Assembly: GCA_020832565.1 (NCBI GenBank)
Contig: JAFIEI010000028.1
Location: 1-48,987, forward strand
Source of the DNA: Salinarimonas sp.
GTDB lineage: Bacteria > Pseudomonadota > Alphaproteobacteria > Rhizobiales > Beijerinckiaceae
Reading direction: 5' to 3'
DNA length: 48,987 nucleotides
The translations under genes were made by a program, and so were the position numbers. The notes under the pieces were generated by a model, which did not search any database, was not told the origin of the DNA, and saw nothing but the letters and a program-made list of their open reading frames with translations. Below, piece by piece: positions 41,138 to 48,987 of the stretch (its first letter is position 1; each line of letters opens with the position of its first letter).

Positions 41138-42171
41138 CACGGCGCGACATCCCATTCCTGCGCCCAGTCCGCGAGCGCCTCGGGCAGCGGGGCCGGGGTG
41201 CCGCCGAGCGCCTCGACGATCGTCACGGTATTCTCGTAGATCATGCCGATATAGGTGCCGCCCGGCGTGCCGGCTTCGCCCATCGCGTCGGAATAGAGCT
41301 CGCCGCCGATCTCGATCCCGGTCCCGCGTGCGCGCACCTCCTGCACCAGCGCCTCGATCGTGCGCGGGCTGACCGTGGTCTCGACGAAGACGGCGGCGAC
41401 GCCATGCGTGATGACGTAATCGGCGACTTCGCGGATATCGCCGATACTGGCTTCGGATGCGGTCGAGATCCCCTCGATCGCCTCGCTCGCTTCCATGCCG
41501 TAGGCGGCTGCGTAATATTCGAAAGCATCATGCGCGGTGACGAGCCGGCGCTGGTCCTGCGGGATCGTGGCGATGCTCTCCCCGGCCCAGTCGTAGAGCG
41601 CCTGCAACTGCACGGTATAGGCATCGACACGCGCGGCGATCGCGTCGGCGCAATCAGGCCGCTGCTCGGCCAGCGCATCGCCGATCACCGGCGCCGTCCT
41701 GGCCCAAAGGCTCGCATCCATCCAGATATGCGGATCGACCTGGCCAGGCTCGTCCGGGTCCTCGCGCAGATCCTCGGGATCGAGGGAGGCGGCGAGCACG
41801 CCGATCGTCGGGCGGCGCGCGGAGAGCCGTTCCAGCACGGCGGCGAGCTGCTCTTCGAGGGCGAAATCGACATAGAGAATGAGATCGGCCTCCGAAAGGC
41901 GCGTCACGTCGGAAGCCGTGGCAGAATAGTAATGCGGGTCGATGCCCGGCCCGAGCAGCGCTTCCACCTGCACGCAATCCCCCCCGACATTGCGCGCCAC
42001 ATCGGCGATCATCTCGACCGTGGCCAGAACCCGCACGGGCGCGTCCTGAGCCATGGCGCGCTCGGAGACGACCGGCGTGGCCAGCAGGCCGAGGGCAAGA
42101 AATGCCGGAAGAGCACCTTTCCTTCCCGGTAACAGGGCTGAGAGCGACATTTTCGGGGCGCGCCGGATCAT
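41137..42171 (-). CDS. Periplasmic Mn/Zn-binding protein of an ABC transporter
   Basis: A cluster A-I (TroA/PsaA-type) metal-binding protein, 344 residues. The start ATG at 42171 is chosen because GGAG lies ten bases upstream and gives a signal peptide (LPAFLALGLLATPVVSERAMAQ, cleavage after AMA). The metal ligands can be read as DPHYYSA (His), VDPHIWMD (His), VTAHDAFEYYAAAYG (His) and ELYSDAMGEAG (Asp). This three-His-one-Asp set is common in zinc or mixed Mn/Zn proteins; the promoter box points to manganese. There is no His-rich loop. Confidence 0.93.
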   Translation of the reverse strand: MIRRAPKMSLSALLPGRKGALPAFLALGLLATPVVSERAMAQDAPVRVLATVEMIADVARNVGGDCVQVEALLGPGIDPHYYSATASDVTRLSEADLILYVDFALEEQLAAVLERLSARRPTIGVLAASLDPEDLREDPDEPGQVDPHIWMDASLWARTAPVIGDALAEQRPDCADAIAARVDAYTVQLQALYDWAGESIATIPQDQRRLVTAHDAFEYYAAAYGMEASEAIEGISTASEASIGDIREVADYVITHGVAAVFVETTVSPRTIEALVQEVRARGTGIEIGGELYSDAMGEAGTPGGTYIGMIYENTVTIVEALGGTPAPLPEALADWAQEWDVAP

Positions 42172-42242
42172 TGGGCTTTTTCTCCGCATTGACGGGGTGG
42201 GTGGCAAGGTGGCGCCTGACGGCATCGTCGGTTCACGAGTGT

Positions 42243-42271
42243 CTCTTACTGCAGTTGCAAATCATTTGCAA
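42243..42271 (-). promoter_or_regulatory. Candidate promoter and Mur-like box of the metal transporter
   Basis: TTGCAAAT-C-ATTTGCAA (42255-42271) is a perfect 17-bp palindrome. It matches the TGCAAAT/ATTTGCA form of alphaproteobacterial Mur boxes, sites for the manganese-responsive Fur-family repressor. On the minus strand its first six bases (TTGCAA, 42271-42266) are a -35 box, 17 bases from TAAGAG (42248-42243). A repressor bound here would block polymerase on the metal-transporter operon, whose start is about 70 bases downstream. Confidence 0.7.
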
Positions 42272-42425
42272 GTAGCGACTGGGCCGAAAGCTGCGGCTGC
42301 GTCAAACGCGCGCAGCCGCCGCATTGCTTCGCGTTGCCGGATACGCATGCCGGGTCTCCCCGGATGGCCAGTGTCCCGGCGACATGGGATAAGCACGAAA
42401 CGATCAAGGAACGGGAGTTTCGAAA

Positions 42426-44054
42426 ATGGCCGATTCCGGGAACCCGGCAAATGGCGGCAACCACGGGCGCGAAGCCCTCACAATGCAGGCGGATACCCTC
42501 GATTTCCTGATCGCCCGGTTCGAGGCCGAAGACGGTGCGCGCCCGGAAACGCGTGAGACGCATATCTCCACGATCCTGCTCAGCGGCGCGCGCGCCTTCA
42601 AGCTCAAGCGCCCGGTGCATCTGCCCTATGCCGATTTCTCGACGCCGGAACTGCGCCTTGCCGCCTGTGAAGCCGAGCTGCGGCTCAACAGCCGCACCGC
42701 GCCGCAGCTCTATCGCGCGGTGCGCGGCATCACCCGTGACGCGGATGGCGGCTTCGCCATCGACGGCGAGGGAGTCCTCGTCGACGCCATGGTGGAGATG
42801 CAGCGCTTCGACGAAGACGGGCTGTTCGACCGGCTCGCCGCGAAGGGGGCCCTGACGACGGCATATCTCGATGCGCTGGCCGACAGCATTGCCGGTTTCC
42901 ACGAAACGGCAGACGTGATCGCGGATCTGCAAGGCGCGCGGCGCGTCGCCGACGTCATCGCGCTCAACGCGAAGAGCATGGCCGGGCTGTCCGCCATGCC
43001 GCGCGCGCAGGCGACCGCGCTGCAGCAGCGCCAGGAAAAGGCGCTCGAAATCCATGCGGCGGCACTCGATGCGCGTGCCCGCGCGGGCCGGGTGCGCCGC
43101 TGCCATGGTGATCTGCATCTGCGCAATATCTGCCTGCATGACGGTCGCCCGCAGCTCTTCGACTGCATCGAGTTCAACGAGACAATCGCCAGCATCGACA
43201 CGCTCTACGATCTCGCCTTCCTCTTAATGGACCTGCGTGCGCGCTCAGGCGACGACCCACGTCTGGCCGAGGCGGCGGCGCATGTCGCCAACCGCTATGT
43301 CGATCGCAGCGAAGACGATGCCGGCTACGCGCTCTTGCCCTTGTTCATGAGCCTGCGTGCCGGCATTCGCGCCATCGTCACCGCCACCCAGATCGACGAG
43401 GCCGACGAGGGCGACGATGATCCGGAACTCGCGCCGCGCATGCGGGCCTATCTCGATCTCGCGCTCGAGCTGTTGGAGCCCGCGCCCGCGCAGCTCGTGG
43501 CCATCGGTGGTTTCAGCGGCTCGGGCAAGACCACGATCTCCGAGGCGCTTGCGGCTCATCTGGGCATACCACCCGGCGCGCGCATCCTGGAGAGCGACCG
43601 GCTGCGCAAGCACCTCCACGGCGTGGCGCCGGAAACGCCACTCGATTCGCAGGCCTATACGGCGCAGGCCTCACAGGCGGTCTATGCGCATATGCGCGAA
43701 CGTGCCGCCCGGGTCCTGGCTGGCGGTGGCAGCGTCATTCTCGAAGCGGTGCATGCCGATCCCCAGGCGCGCGCCGATGCAGCCCGCGTCGCCTCCGAAG
43801 CCGGGGTGCCCTTCCACGGCTTCTGGCTCGAAGTCGACCCCGACGCCCTGCAGAAACGCCTCGCGGCGCGCCCCCGCAGCGCCTCGGATGCGACACGCTC
43901 CGTGCTCGAAGCACAGCTCGCAAAAGGCACCGGCCCCCTCGACTGGCAGCGCCTCCCGCCCGCCGGCGAAGGCGAGGCGGGAATTGCTGCGCAGGTGGAG
44001 ACGATCTGCCGATCGATCCGGAATGCGGGGAAGGGCGAGTACAGGCAGGGCTGA
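42426..44054 (+). CDS. Bifunctional APH-like kinase and P-loop ATPase
   Basis: A 542-residue protein combining two domains. The N-terminal half (about residues 20-350) is like aminoglycoside phosphotransferases: the catalytic loop RCHGDLHLRNICL and metal motif FDCIEFN are intact. The C-terminal half has a zeta-toxin/kinase-like P-loop (AIGGFSGSGKTTISEAL) and ESDRLRKHLHG, AVHADPQAR. Such two-domain proteins are widespread in proteobacteria and their substrate is unknown; antibiotic resistance should not be assumed. Divergent from the metal transporter, it may share the intergenic control region. Its ATG at 42426 has GGGAG about ten bases upstream. Confidence 0.9.
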   Translation: MADSGNPANGGNHGREALTMQADTLDFLIARFEAEDGARPETRETHISTILLSGARAFKLKRPVHLPYADFSTPELRLAACEAELRLNSRTAPQLYRAVRGITRDADGGFAIDGEGVLVDAMVEMQRFDEDGLFDRLAAKGALTTAYLDALADSIAGFHETADVIADLQGARRVADVIALNAKSMAGLSAMPRAQATALQQRQEKALEIHAAALDARARAGRVRRCHGDLHLRNICLHDGRPQLFDCIEFNETIASIDTLYDLAFLLMDLRARSGDDPRLAEAAAHVANRYVDRSEDDAGYALLPLFMSLRAGIRAIVTATQIDEADEGDDDPELAPRMRAYLDLALELLEPAPAQLVAIGGFSGSGKTTISEALAAHLGIPPGARILESDRLRKHLHGVAPETPLDSQAYTAQASQAVYAHMRERAARVLAGGGSVILEAVHADPQARADAARVASEAGVPFHGFWLEVDPDALQKRLAARPRSASDATRSVLEAQLAKGTGPLDWQRLPPAGEGEAGIAAQVETICRSIRNAGKGEYRQG

Positions 44055-44095
44055 AGCCCGGTCATGCGGGTGTAATTTCCATGCGGAACAGGCTT

Positions 44096-45202
44096 TTACG
44101 AAGCCACGCCACGAGGCGATGCCGCAGTGGCGGGCTGCGTCATAAAGAAGCGGAGCATCTGGCGCGAGGCGTCCGGTCCCTTGTCGTCGGTATAGGTTCC
44201 AGGTGCCTGCCCACCCGACCAGGCGTGGCCTCCACCCGCAATCGTCCAGAATTCCACGAGAACGGCCCCGTCGCTTCCGGCAAAGTCGCTGCGGGTATAG
44301 CCGCGCCCGCGGACCGAGCGCTTGCCGACCCGCAGCGGTACCGCATCACCGCCCACCGCCGCTGCGAGGATCCGGTCTGCATTATCGGGGTGGACCGTGC
44401 CGTCGGCATCGCCCTGGAAGATGATCCGCCGGACCGGAAGCGTCCGCGCGACGGCGACCGGCACGATGCCGCGCGATAGCGCACCGCTGCGCATGACCGA
44501 CATCGCCGAAGTCACGCTGCGCGCCGAACCGCGCGCAAGGCCGGAATGGATACCCGCCGCCGAATAGATTTCAGGATAGATATCGGCCAGGATATCCGCC
44601 ATGGCACCACCGGCGGACAGGCCGGCCACGAAGACGTTCTCGCGGCCGAGGTCGTATTGCTTCATCAACTTGCGGGTCAGCGAGGCCAGGATGGCAGGCT
44701 CGCCTTTGCCACGAACCTGATGGCGTGGATTGTACCAGTTCCAGCACGAGGCCGGATTGTTCCTGCGGACCTGCGAGGGATAGGCCACCGCGAAGTCATG
44801 CTTTTCGGCCAGCGCGTTCATGTGGGTCCCGACGGCGAAATCGTCGGGGCCTTGCGAGCAGCCATGCAGCATGAGGATCAGCCCCTTCGGCTGTTCCGGG
44901 TGGCGCGAGGGGAGGTAGAGCTTGTAGCTGCGCACGCCTGCGCTGCTGCTATGTGTCCGCGAGAGATATTGCGCGCCTTCCGTCATCCCGGCGGTGACGC
45001 TTCCCAGAGTCGGACGGGTCAGGGCCTTGCTCACCGGCGATTGCGCCTTCGCCATCTGCCTGAGGGCGCGCATGGGGGTGCGTGCCGAGCCGACCATGAA
45101 CCCCGCCACCGCCTTCTGCATCACGCGCGTCGATCGCGACAGCTTGTAAGGGCGCATCAGTCGCGCCGTCCGGCGCATCGCATTGGCGAAAACGCGCTTC
45201 AT
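44096..45202 (-). CDS. PHB depolymerase-family esterase
   Basis: An alpha/beta-hydrolase of the extracellular PHB depolymerase / LpqC family, 368 residues. The core begins VRSYKLYLPSRHPEQPKGLILMLHGCSQ. The nucleophile elbow is GLSAGG, the acid residue is in FQGDADGTVHP, and the catalytic His in GGGHAWSGG. The first 80 residues are basic and Ala-rich with no clear signal peptide. The start ATG at 45202 has TGAGGA nine bases upstream; ATG 45211 and an upstream GTG-type start remain possible. PHA granule, oligomer or other ester substrates are open. Confidence 0.9.
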   Translation of the reverse strand: MKRVFANAMRRTARLMRPYKLSRSTRVMQKAVAGFMVGSARTPMRALRQMAKAQSPVSKALTRPTLGSVTAGMTEGAQYLSRTHSSSAGVRSYKLYLPSRHPEQPKGLILMLHGCSQGPDDFAVGTHMNALAEKHDFAVAYPSQVRRNNPASCWNWYNPRHQVRGKGEPAILASLTRKLMKQYDLGRENVFVAGLSAGGAMADILADIYPEIYSAAGIHSGLARGSARSVTSAMSVMRSGALSRGIVPVAVARTLPVRRIIFQGDADGTVHPDNADRILAAAVGGDAVPLRVGKRSVRGRGYTRSDFAGSDGAVLVEFWTIAGGGHAWSGGQAPGTYTDDKGPDASRQMLRFFMTQPATAASPRGVAS

Positions 45203-45420
45203 CGAGTTCATCCTCAGGGTATCGGAAACCGTGGCGCGGGCCATTGCGGTCAGCCGGGATACAGTCGATCCGCCCGACAGCGCCGGGCGGGAATGTGCCG
45301 TGTCCGCCTGTGCGGAATGCGAAATCCGACCGGGCGCGGTCCCGGAACCCTGTCGGTTGCGACAAAGGCCGGTTGCAGGTGGCAGCCCCGAATGCTATCC
45401 GATCTGACAAGGTCAGGCTG

Positions 45421-45551
45421 GGCACTCTAAATCTTTGTTTAGAATATCAATTTAGCCGTCTGCGGTGCCGCCTGACGCTATGATACCCGACACAAGAACC
45501 TATCCGGTCGATAACAGATCAACGTAGACTCGGTTCCACTTCGTCTATTAC
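45421..45551 (+). promoter_or_regulatory. AT-rich control region before the first crp-like gene
   Basis: The roughly 400-base gap between the esterase and the first crp-like gene holds no gene. TCTAAA (45426-45431) and TTTAGA (45438-45443) are an inverted repeat in an unusually AT-rich stretch. GTAGAC (45524-45529) and TATTAC (45546-45551), 16 bases apart, are a possible promoter. Confidence 0.3.
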
Positions 45552-45649
45552 TGTTGCACGGACCTTGCCGCGCCGGCCTCCCAGATCGGGGCCTCGTCGC
45601 TCTTGAGGCCAGACCAGATCGGGAGACCGAACCAGATGGGATGGCTGCA

Positions 45650-46324
45650 ATGGCTAAGGAACCTCAATCGGCATTCGATGCCAGGACCTTCCTCGCGCGC
45701 CTCGGCAACGACGCGCGCATTGCCGACTTTGTTACCGACCAGGCGGTCTTCGAGCAGGGCGACGCTGCGGATGCGGTCTACTACGTACAGACCGGGAAGG
45801 TGAAGCTCTCCGTCCTGTCCGAGCAGGGCAAGGGTGCCGTCATCGCGCTGCTCGGCCCCGGAGACTTCTTCGGCGAGGGCTGCCTTGCCGGCCAAACCAT
45901 GTGCATCTCGTCGGCTGTCGCCATGGCGGATACGCAAGTCATCCGGATCGACAAGCGGACGATCCAGAAACTGATCGCGGATGATCCCGCCTTTTCGGAG
46001 GTCTTCGTCGCGCATCTTCTTGAACGTGCCGTGCGTGTCGAAGCCGACCTGATCGACCAGCTGTTCAATTCCAGCGAGAAGCGGCTCGCGCGCCTGCTGC
46101 TCATACTCGCCAATTTCGGCAAGGACGGCGAGCCCGAACCGATCCTCGCGGAGATCAGCCAGGAAACACTCGCCCAGATGATCGGTACCACGCGCCCGCG
46201 TGTCAGCCATTTCATGAACAAGTTCCGCAAGCTCGGCTTCATTTCATACAACGGCAGGATCGAGGTTCACCGCTCCCTCTTGAATGCGGTCCTGCGTGAT
46301 CAGCCCTATACCGATCACGAGTGA
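45650..46324 (+). CDS. Crp/Fnr-family transcriptional regulator, copy 1
   Basis: A 224-residue regulator with an N-terminal cyclic-nucleotide-binding-like barrel (YYVQTGKVKLSVLSEQGKGAVIALLGPGDFFGEGCLAG) and a C-terminal helix-turn-helix (EISQETLAQMIGTTRPRVSHFMNKFRKLGF). The Arg that grips the cAMP phosphate in E. coli Crp is not at the expected place (GQTMCISSAV). No Fnr-type cysteine cluster is visible. The effector is therefore unknown. The start ATG at 45650 gives AKEPQS, as in copy 2; ATG 45641 is possible. It is one half of a 950-bp tandem duplication. Confidence 0.93.
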   Translation: MAKEPQSAFDARTFLARLGNDARIADFVTDQAVFEQGDAADAVYYVQTGKVKLSVLSEQGKGAVIALLGPGDFFGEGCLAGQTMCISSAVAMADTQVIRIDKRTIQKLIADDPAFSEVFVAHLLERAVRVEADLIDQLFNSSEKRLARLLLILANFGKDGEPEPILAEISQETLAQMIGTTRPRVSHFMNKFRKLGFISYNGRIEVHRSLLNAVLRDQPYTDHE

Positions 46325-46339
46325 AAAACTCGCGCGGGG

Positions 46340-46380
46340 TGATCAATACGGGACAGCGCCTTCGTGCCACGGGCGTTAAT
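46340..46380 (+). repeat. Conserved noncoding block, copy 1
   Basis: TGATCAATACGGGACAGC, then GCCACGGGCGTTAA, lies 15 bases after the stop of crp copy 1. The same arrangement recurs exactly 950 bases later after copy 2. It may carry a promoter or operator for the gene that follows. Confidence 0.6.
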
Positions 46381-46599
46381 CTGATCAAGTGGAAAACGCT
46401 GCGAAGAGCGGGCATCGGTTCGCGTTGAGACCAGTTGCTTTCAGGCTGCCGGGCACGATCCCGCCGGATCGGCGCAGAGGCGGTGCCACGCGATACCTTG
46501 CGCTTTCCATAACCTCGTCGTGCGGGCCCGTCCTATCGGGCCTTTTCGTTCTGGACGTCTGGCCAGGCCGCTCATTCGAAACAGATTGGATTGGCTATA

Positions 46600-47274
46600 G
46601 TGGCAAAAGAACCTCAATCGACATTTGATGCCAAGGCATTCCTCGCGCGCCTCGGCGACGACAGAAGCGTTGCCGAATATGCCACCGAAGAGGAGGTCTT
46701 CGCGCAGGGAGACCCTGCCGACGCCGTTTATTTCATCCAGACGGGCAAGGTGAAGCTCACCGTTCTGTCCGAGCAGGGCAAGGAAGCCGTGATCGCGCTG
46801 CTCGGCCCCGGGCACTTCTTCGGGGAGGGCTGCCTTGCGGGCCAGTCGAAGCGGATCTCGACGGCCGTGTCCATGGCGAATTCGGGGGTCGTGCGGATCG
46901 ATCGGCGCAAGATCCTCGGACTGATTGCAAGTGACCCCGCCTTCTCCGAAGTCTTCATCGCCCATCTTCTGGGGCGTGCCGTGCGTGTCGAGGCTGATCT
47001 GATAGATCAGCTGTTCAATTCCAGCGAAAAACGGCTTGCGCGTCTGCTGCTGCTTCTCGCCAATTTCGGCAAGGACAGCGAACCCGAGCCGATCATCGCG
47101 GAAATCAGCCAGGAAACACTCGCCCAGATGATCGGAACGACACGCCCGCGCGTCAGCCACTTCATGAACAAGTTCCGCAAACTCGGCTTCATTTCGTACA
47201 ACGGCAGGATCGAGGTCCATAAATCTCTATTGAATGCTGTTCTGCACGATCAACCACAAATAGACTCTGATTGA
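46600..47274 (+). CDS. Crp/Fnr-family transcriptional regulator, copy 2
   Basis: A paralogue of the preceding gene with identical length (224 residues). The start is GTG at 46600, aligned with ATG 45650 of copy 1; a TTG at 46591 is possible. In the last 92 compared residues, from VRVEADL to DQP, I count five differences from copy 1; the N-terminal effector domain differs more, for example around GQSKRISTAVSMANSG. This suggests retained DNA specificity with diverging signals. It lies 184 bases before the kinase start. Confidence 0.93.
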   Translation: MAKEPQSTFDAKAFLARLGDDRSVAEYATEEEVFAQGDPADAVYFIQTGKVKLTVLSEQGKEAVIALLGPGHFFGEGCLAGQSKRISTAVSMANSGVVRIDRRKILGLIASDPAFSEVFIAHLLGRAVRVEADLIDQLFNSSEKRLARLLLLLANFGKDSEPEPIIAEISQETLAQMIGTTRPRVSHFMNKFRKLGFISYNGRIEVHKSLLNAVLHDQPQIDSD

Positions 47275-47289
47275 TAAATTTATGGGCCG

Positions 47290-47330
47290 TGATCAATACG
47301 GAACAGCACAGCTCCGCCACAGGCATTAAC
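47290..47330 (+). repeat. Conserved noncoding block, copy 2
   Basis: TGATCAATACGGAACAGC followed by GCCACAGGCATTAA repeats the block at 46340-46380 at an offset of 950 bases. It now lies upstream of the histidine kinase. Confidence 0.6.
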
Positions 47331-47458
47331 ATTTTGTTGTGGGGACAGGTTCCCGCAAAAACGCAGATCCCCCAGAAGCTGTCGGGAACGCCCCGGCGTT
47401 CGCACCCCGCTATTGCGGGAACGATTCGGCTCGGGCGCATCACTATCGGAGGTTTAAC

Positions 47459-48251
47459 ATGCTGGCGCAAAAGACAGAACATGAGGCCGCCGAGCGGTTT
47501 TCGCACTTGCTCGCGCAATCACGTCCCGTGGCCGAGCCCCGGACGGAGCCCCGGTCAAGTCTCACCGACCAGATGGCGGAACTCGTTCACTACTAAGGAT
47601 ACCCTCCTGCGGGAAGTGCATCACCGTGTCGGGAACAGCCTGCAGATCATTGCCAGCGTGCTGGCGATGGATGCGCGGCAGGTGCAATCCGCCGAGGCCC
47701 GCCGTCATCTGCAGAATGCCCATCGGCGCATTCTGGCCGTGGCGACCATGCAGCGACAACTGCAGATGCCGCGCGATGACTGCAATGTCGAGATCGCCGC
47801 CTATCTCGATCATCTCGCCGAGACGCTTGCCGGGTCGGTCGTCACCGATCCTGCGCGGATCGTGATCGATGTGCAGTCCGATATGAATAACGTGGCTCCC
47901 GAAACCGCGATGAATCTCGGGCTTATCGTCACCGAGCTGGTGATCAACGCGCTCAAGCATGCCTTTCTGGCCGATACCGAGGGCAGGATCACCATACGCT
48001 ACCGGGTACAGGGCTATCGCTGGCAGCTGAGCGTTTCCGACAATGGCAACGGCATGCAGGTTTCCGATCAGATCAGGCACGAGACCGGCCTCGGCAAGAC
48101 CATCGTCGCGGTGCTCGTCAGGCAGATCGGCGGCGAGTTCGAAGCCTCCACGACGGTCGGCGGCTCGGGCAACACCTTGTCGATCAAGGGTGTTCACAAG
48201 CCCCTGCGCGACGATCCTTGCGCGATGGCAGCGCGGCAGGCGCATGAGTGA
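47459..48251 (+). CDS. HisKA_2-type sensor histidine kinase, interrupted by an apparent +1 frameshift
   Basis: The kinase core is clear in one frame from about 47597: H-box LLREVHHRVGNSLQIIASVL, N-box LIVTELVINALKHAF, G-boxes VSDNGNGM and GLGKTIVAVLVRQIGGE. The good start is in another frame: ATG 47459 with GGAGG six bases upstream opens 45 codons (MLAQKTEHEAAERF to AELVHY) and stops at TAA 47594-47596. Skipping one base at TAC-TAA-G joins the two parts into a 263-residue protein of normal form. No protein-like start exists in the kinase frame; ATG 47481 would begin an unnatural N-terminus. A frameshift mutation, sequencing error or programmed shift are all possible. No sensor domain is present. 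The stop overlaps the next gene by eight bases. Confidence 0.7.
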
Positions 48252-48969
48252 ATACCCGAACCGGGATCCCCTCACGGCGCAACCGCCCCGGGGCAGCCGT
48301 GGCCGCGCCGGCGGACGCCTCGTTCTGGTGGGTCGCCTGCAGATCGTGCGCGAGTGCATCGCCTTCGAGATCACGCGCCGCTACGGGCCGATGGAGGTCC
48401 TGCATGCCGCGACGATCGAGGCGGCGGCGGCCCTGCCGCACGCGCCGGGCGACCTGCTCATCGTCGATGCGAGCCACGCCGATTCCCATATTGCCCCGCT
48501 CTTCCTGCGGGCCGCCTTCCCCGAGGCCCTGATCATCCTTCTGATGGCGGATCGCATCACCAATCTCGGCATTGCCGAGACGGTCAACCTGCCTCCCACC
48601 TACGATGCCTTGCTGTTTCTCGTCGGCGCCGCGCTCGGGGTTCAGCCTGCAGGGATCCGGGCGCAGCCCGCAAGACACGACATCCTGCCAGAGGGCGCCC
48701 CGCCGCCGCCGGAGCCCGTCGATGACTGGCCCGAGCTCACGCGGCGTGAGCGCGAGGTCACGGCCGGGCTCCTGGAAGGCAAGGGCAACAAGCTGATCGC
48801 CTACGAGATGGGCCTGTCCGACAACACGGTGAAGATGCATCTCACCCATATCATGCAGAAACTCAAGGTCACGAACCGCACCCAGGTCGTCCTGCTGATC
48901 GGTCGATCCCGTGAGCGCCGCGAACCCGCCGAAGCCCGACGCACCCTTTCCGCCCCCGCCCCTCCATGA
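48244..48969 (+). CDS. LuxR-type regulator with degenerate receiver domain
   Basis: A 241-residue protein from ATG 48244. The C-terminal LuxR/GerE helix-turn-helix is complete: LTRREREVTAGLLEGKGNKLIAYEMGLSDNTVKMHLTHIMQKLKV. The N-terminal part (RLVLVGRLQIVRECIAFEIT) aligns with response-regulator receivers but lacks the acidic pair after the first strand. The phosphoacceptor position may be the Asp in LLIVDASH. Phosphorylation by the adjacent kinase is thus doubtful, although the eight-base overlap indicates coupled expression. Eighteen bases remain after its stop to the window end. Confidence 0.88.
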   Translation: MSEYPNRDPLTAQPPRGSRGRAGGRLVLVGRLQIVRECIAFEITRRYGPMEVLHAATIEAAAALPHAPGDLLIVDASHADSHIAPLFLRAAFPEALIILLMADRITNLGIAETVNLPPTYDALLFLVGAALGVQPAGIRAQPARHDILPEGAPPPPEPVDDWPELTRREREVTAGLLEGKGNKLIAYEMGLSDNTVKMHLTHIMQKLKVTNRTQVVLLIGRSRERREPAEARRTLSAPAPP

Positions 48970-48987
48970 AGTCCGCGCCCGATCTCC

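Noticed and set aside
42426-44054. Aminoglycoside resistance gene
   Set aside because: The APH-like fold with a C-terminal P-loop domain is a common family of unknown substrate; resistance is not implied.
46340-46380. EcfG (general stress) promoter in the conserved block
   Set aside because: The GGGAC and CGTT elements are 19 bases apart, longer than the 16-17 bases of that promoter class, and copy 2 lacks CGTT.

Overview
The window looks like chromosomal DNA of a high-GC alphaproteobacterium of the order Hyphomicrobiales (Rhizobiales). The evidence is the gene order and protein style: atpHAGDC without the F0 genes, clpS-clpA, the run miaB-phoH-ybeY-corC-lnt-xre-metK-trmB, an RpoH of alphaproteobacterial type, a zinc-free type L36, and DUF2336 and HisKA_2 proteins. 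A family such as Methylobacteriaceae or Salinarimonadaceae is a guess; no rRNA is present to fix it.

Layout. 1-2011: a lower-GC tyrosine recombinase gene beside the 3' end of tRNA-Glu(CTC), the usual edge of an integrated element that would extend left, out of the window. 2178-8257: a pseudouridine synthase and rpoH, then on the minus strand rpmJ, a rhodanese, purA and a membrane-anchored unknown protein. 8585-16169: maeB and the F1 ATP synthase operon, with an intrinsic terminator after atpC. 16402-20660: a universal stress protein, a DUF1989 protein, a lipoprotein L,D-transpeptidase, a periplasmic YceI and a cytochrome b561-YceI fusion. 20891-28406: clpS, clpA, a Pro/Gln-rich membrane protein, tlyA, an RlmCD-type RNA methyltransferase and a DUF2336 protein. 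28387-36984: the minus-strand RNA-modification, envelope and methionine run from miaB to trmB.

37229-48969 is more accessory. It holds a phosphomannomutase, an incomplete Mn/Zn ABC transporter operon, a two-domain kinase-like protein, a PHB-depolymerase-family esterase, and a regulatory cluster. The transporter has a binding protein and two permeases, each permease with an extra C-terminal tail of winged-helix character. No ATPase gene is present. A perfect 17-bp palindrome lies exactly on a -35/-10 pair upstream and looks like a Mur (manganese Fur) box. The regulatory cluster has two Crp/Fnr paralogues duplicated in tandem at exactly 950 bp, a histidine kinase whose reading frame is broken by an apparent +1 shift at a stop codon, and an overlapping LuxR-type regulator with a degenerate receiver.

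The best candidates for something little described are the ATPase-less permease/winged-helix operon under a Mur-like box and the Crp-Crp-kinase-regulator cluster with its conserved noncoding block. Both are inferences from reading alone. There is no CRISPR array, no insertion sequence and no recognisable defence system.
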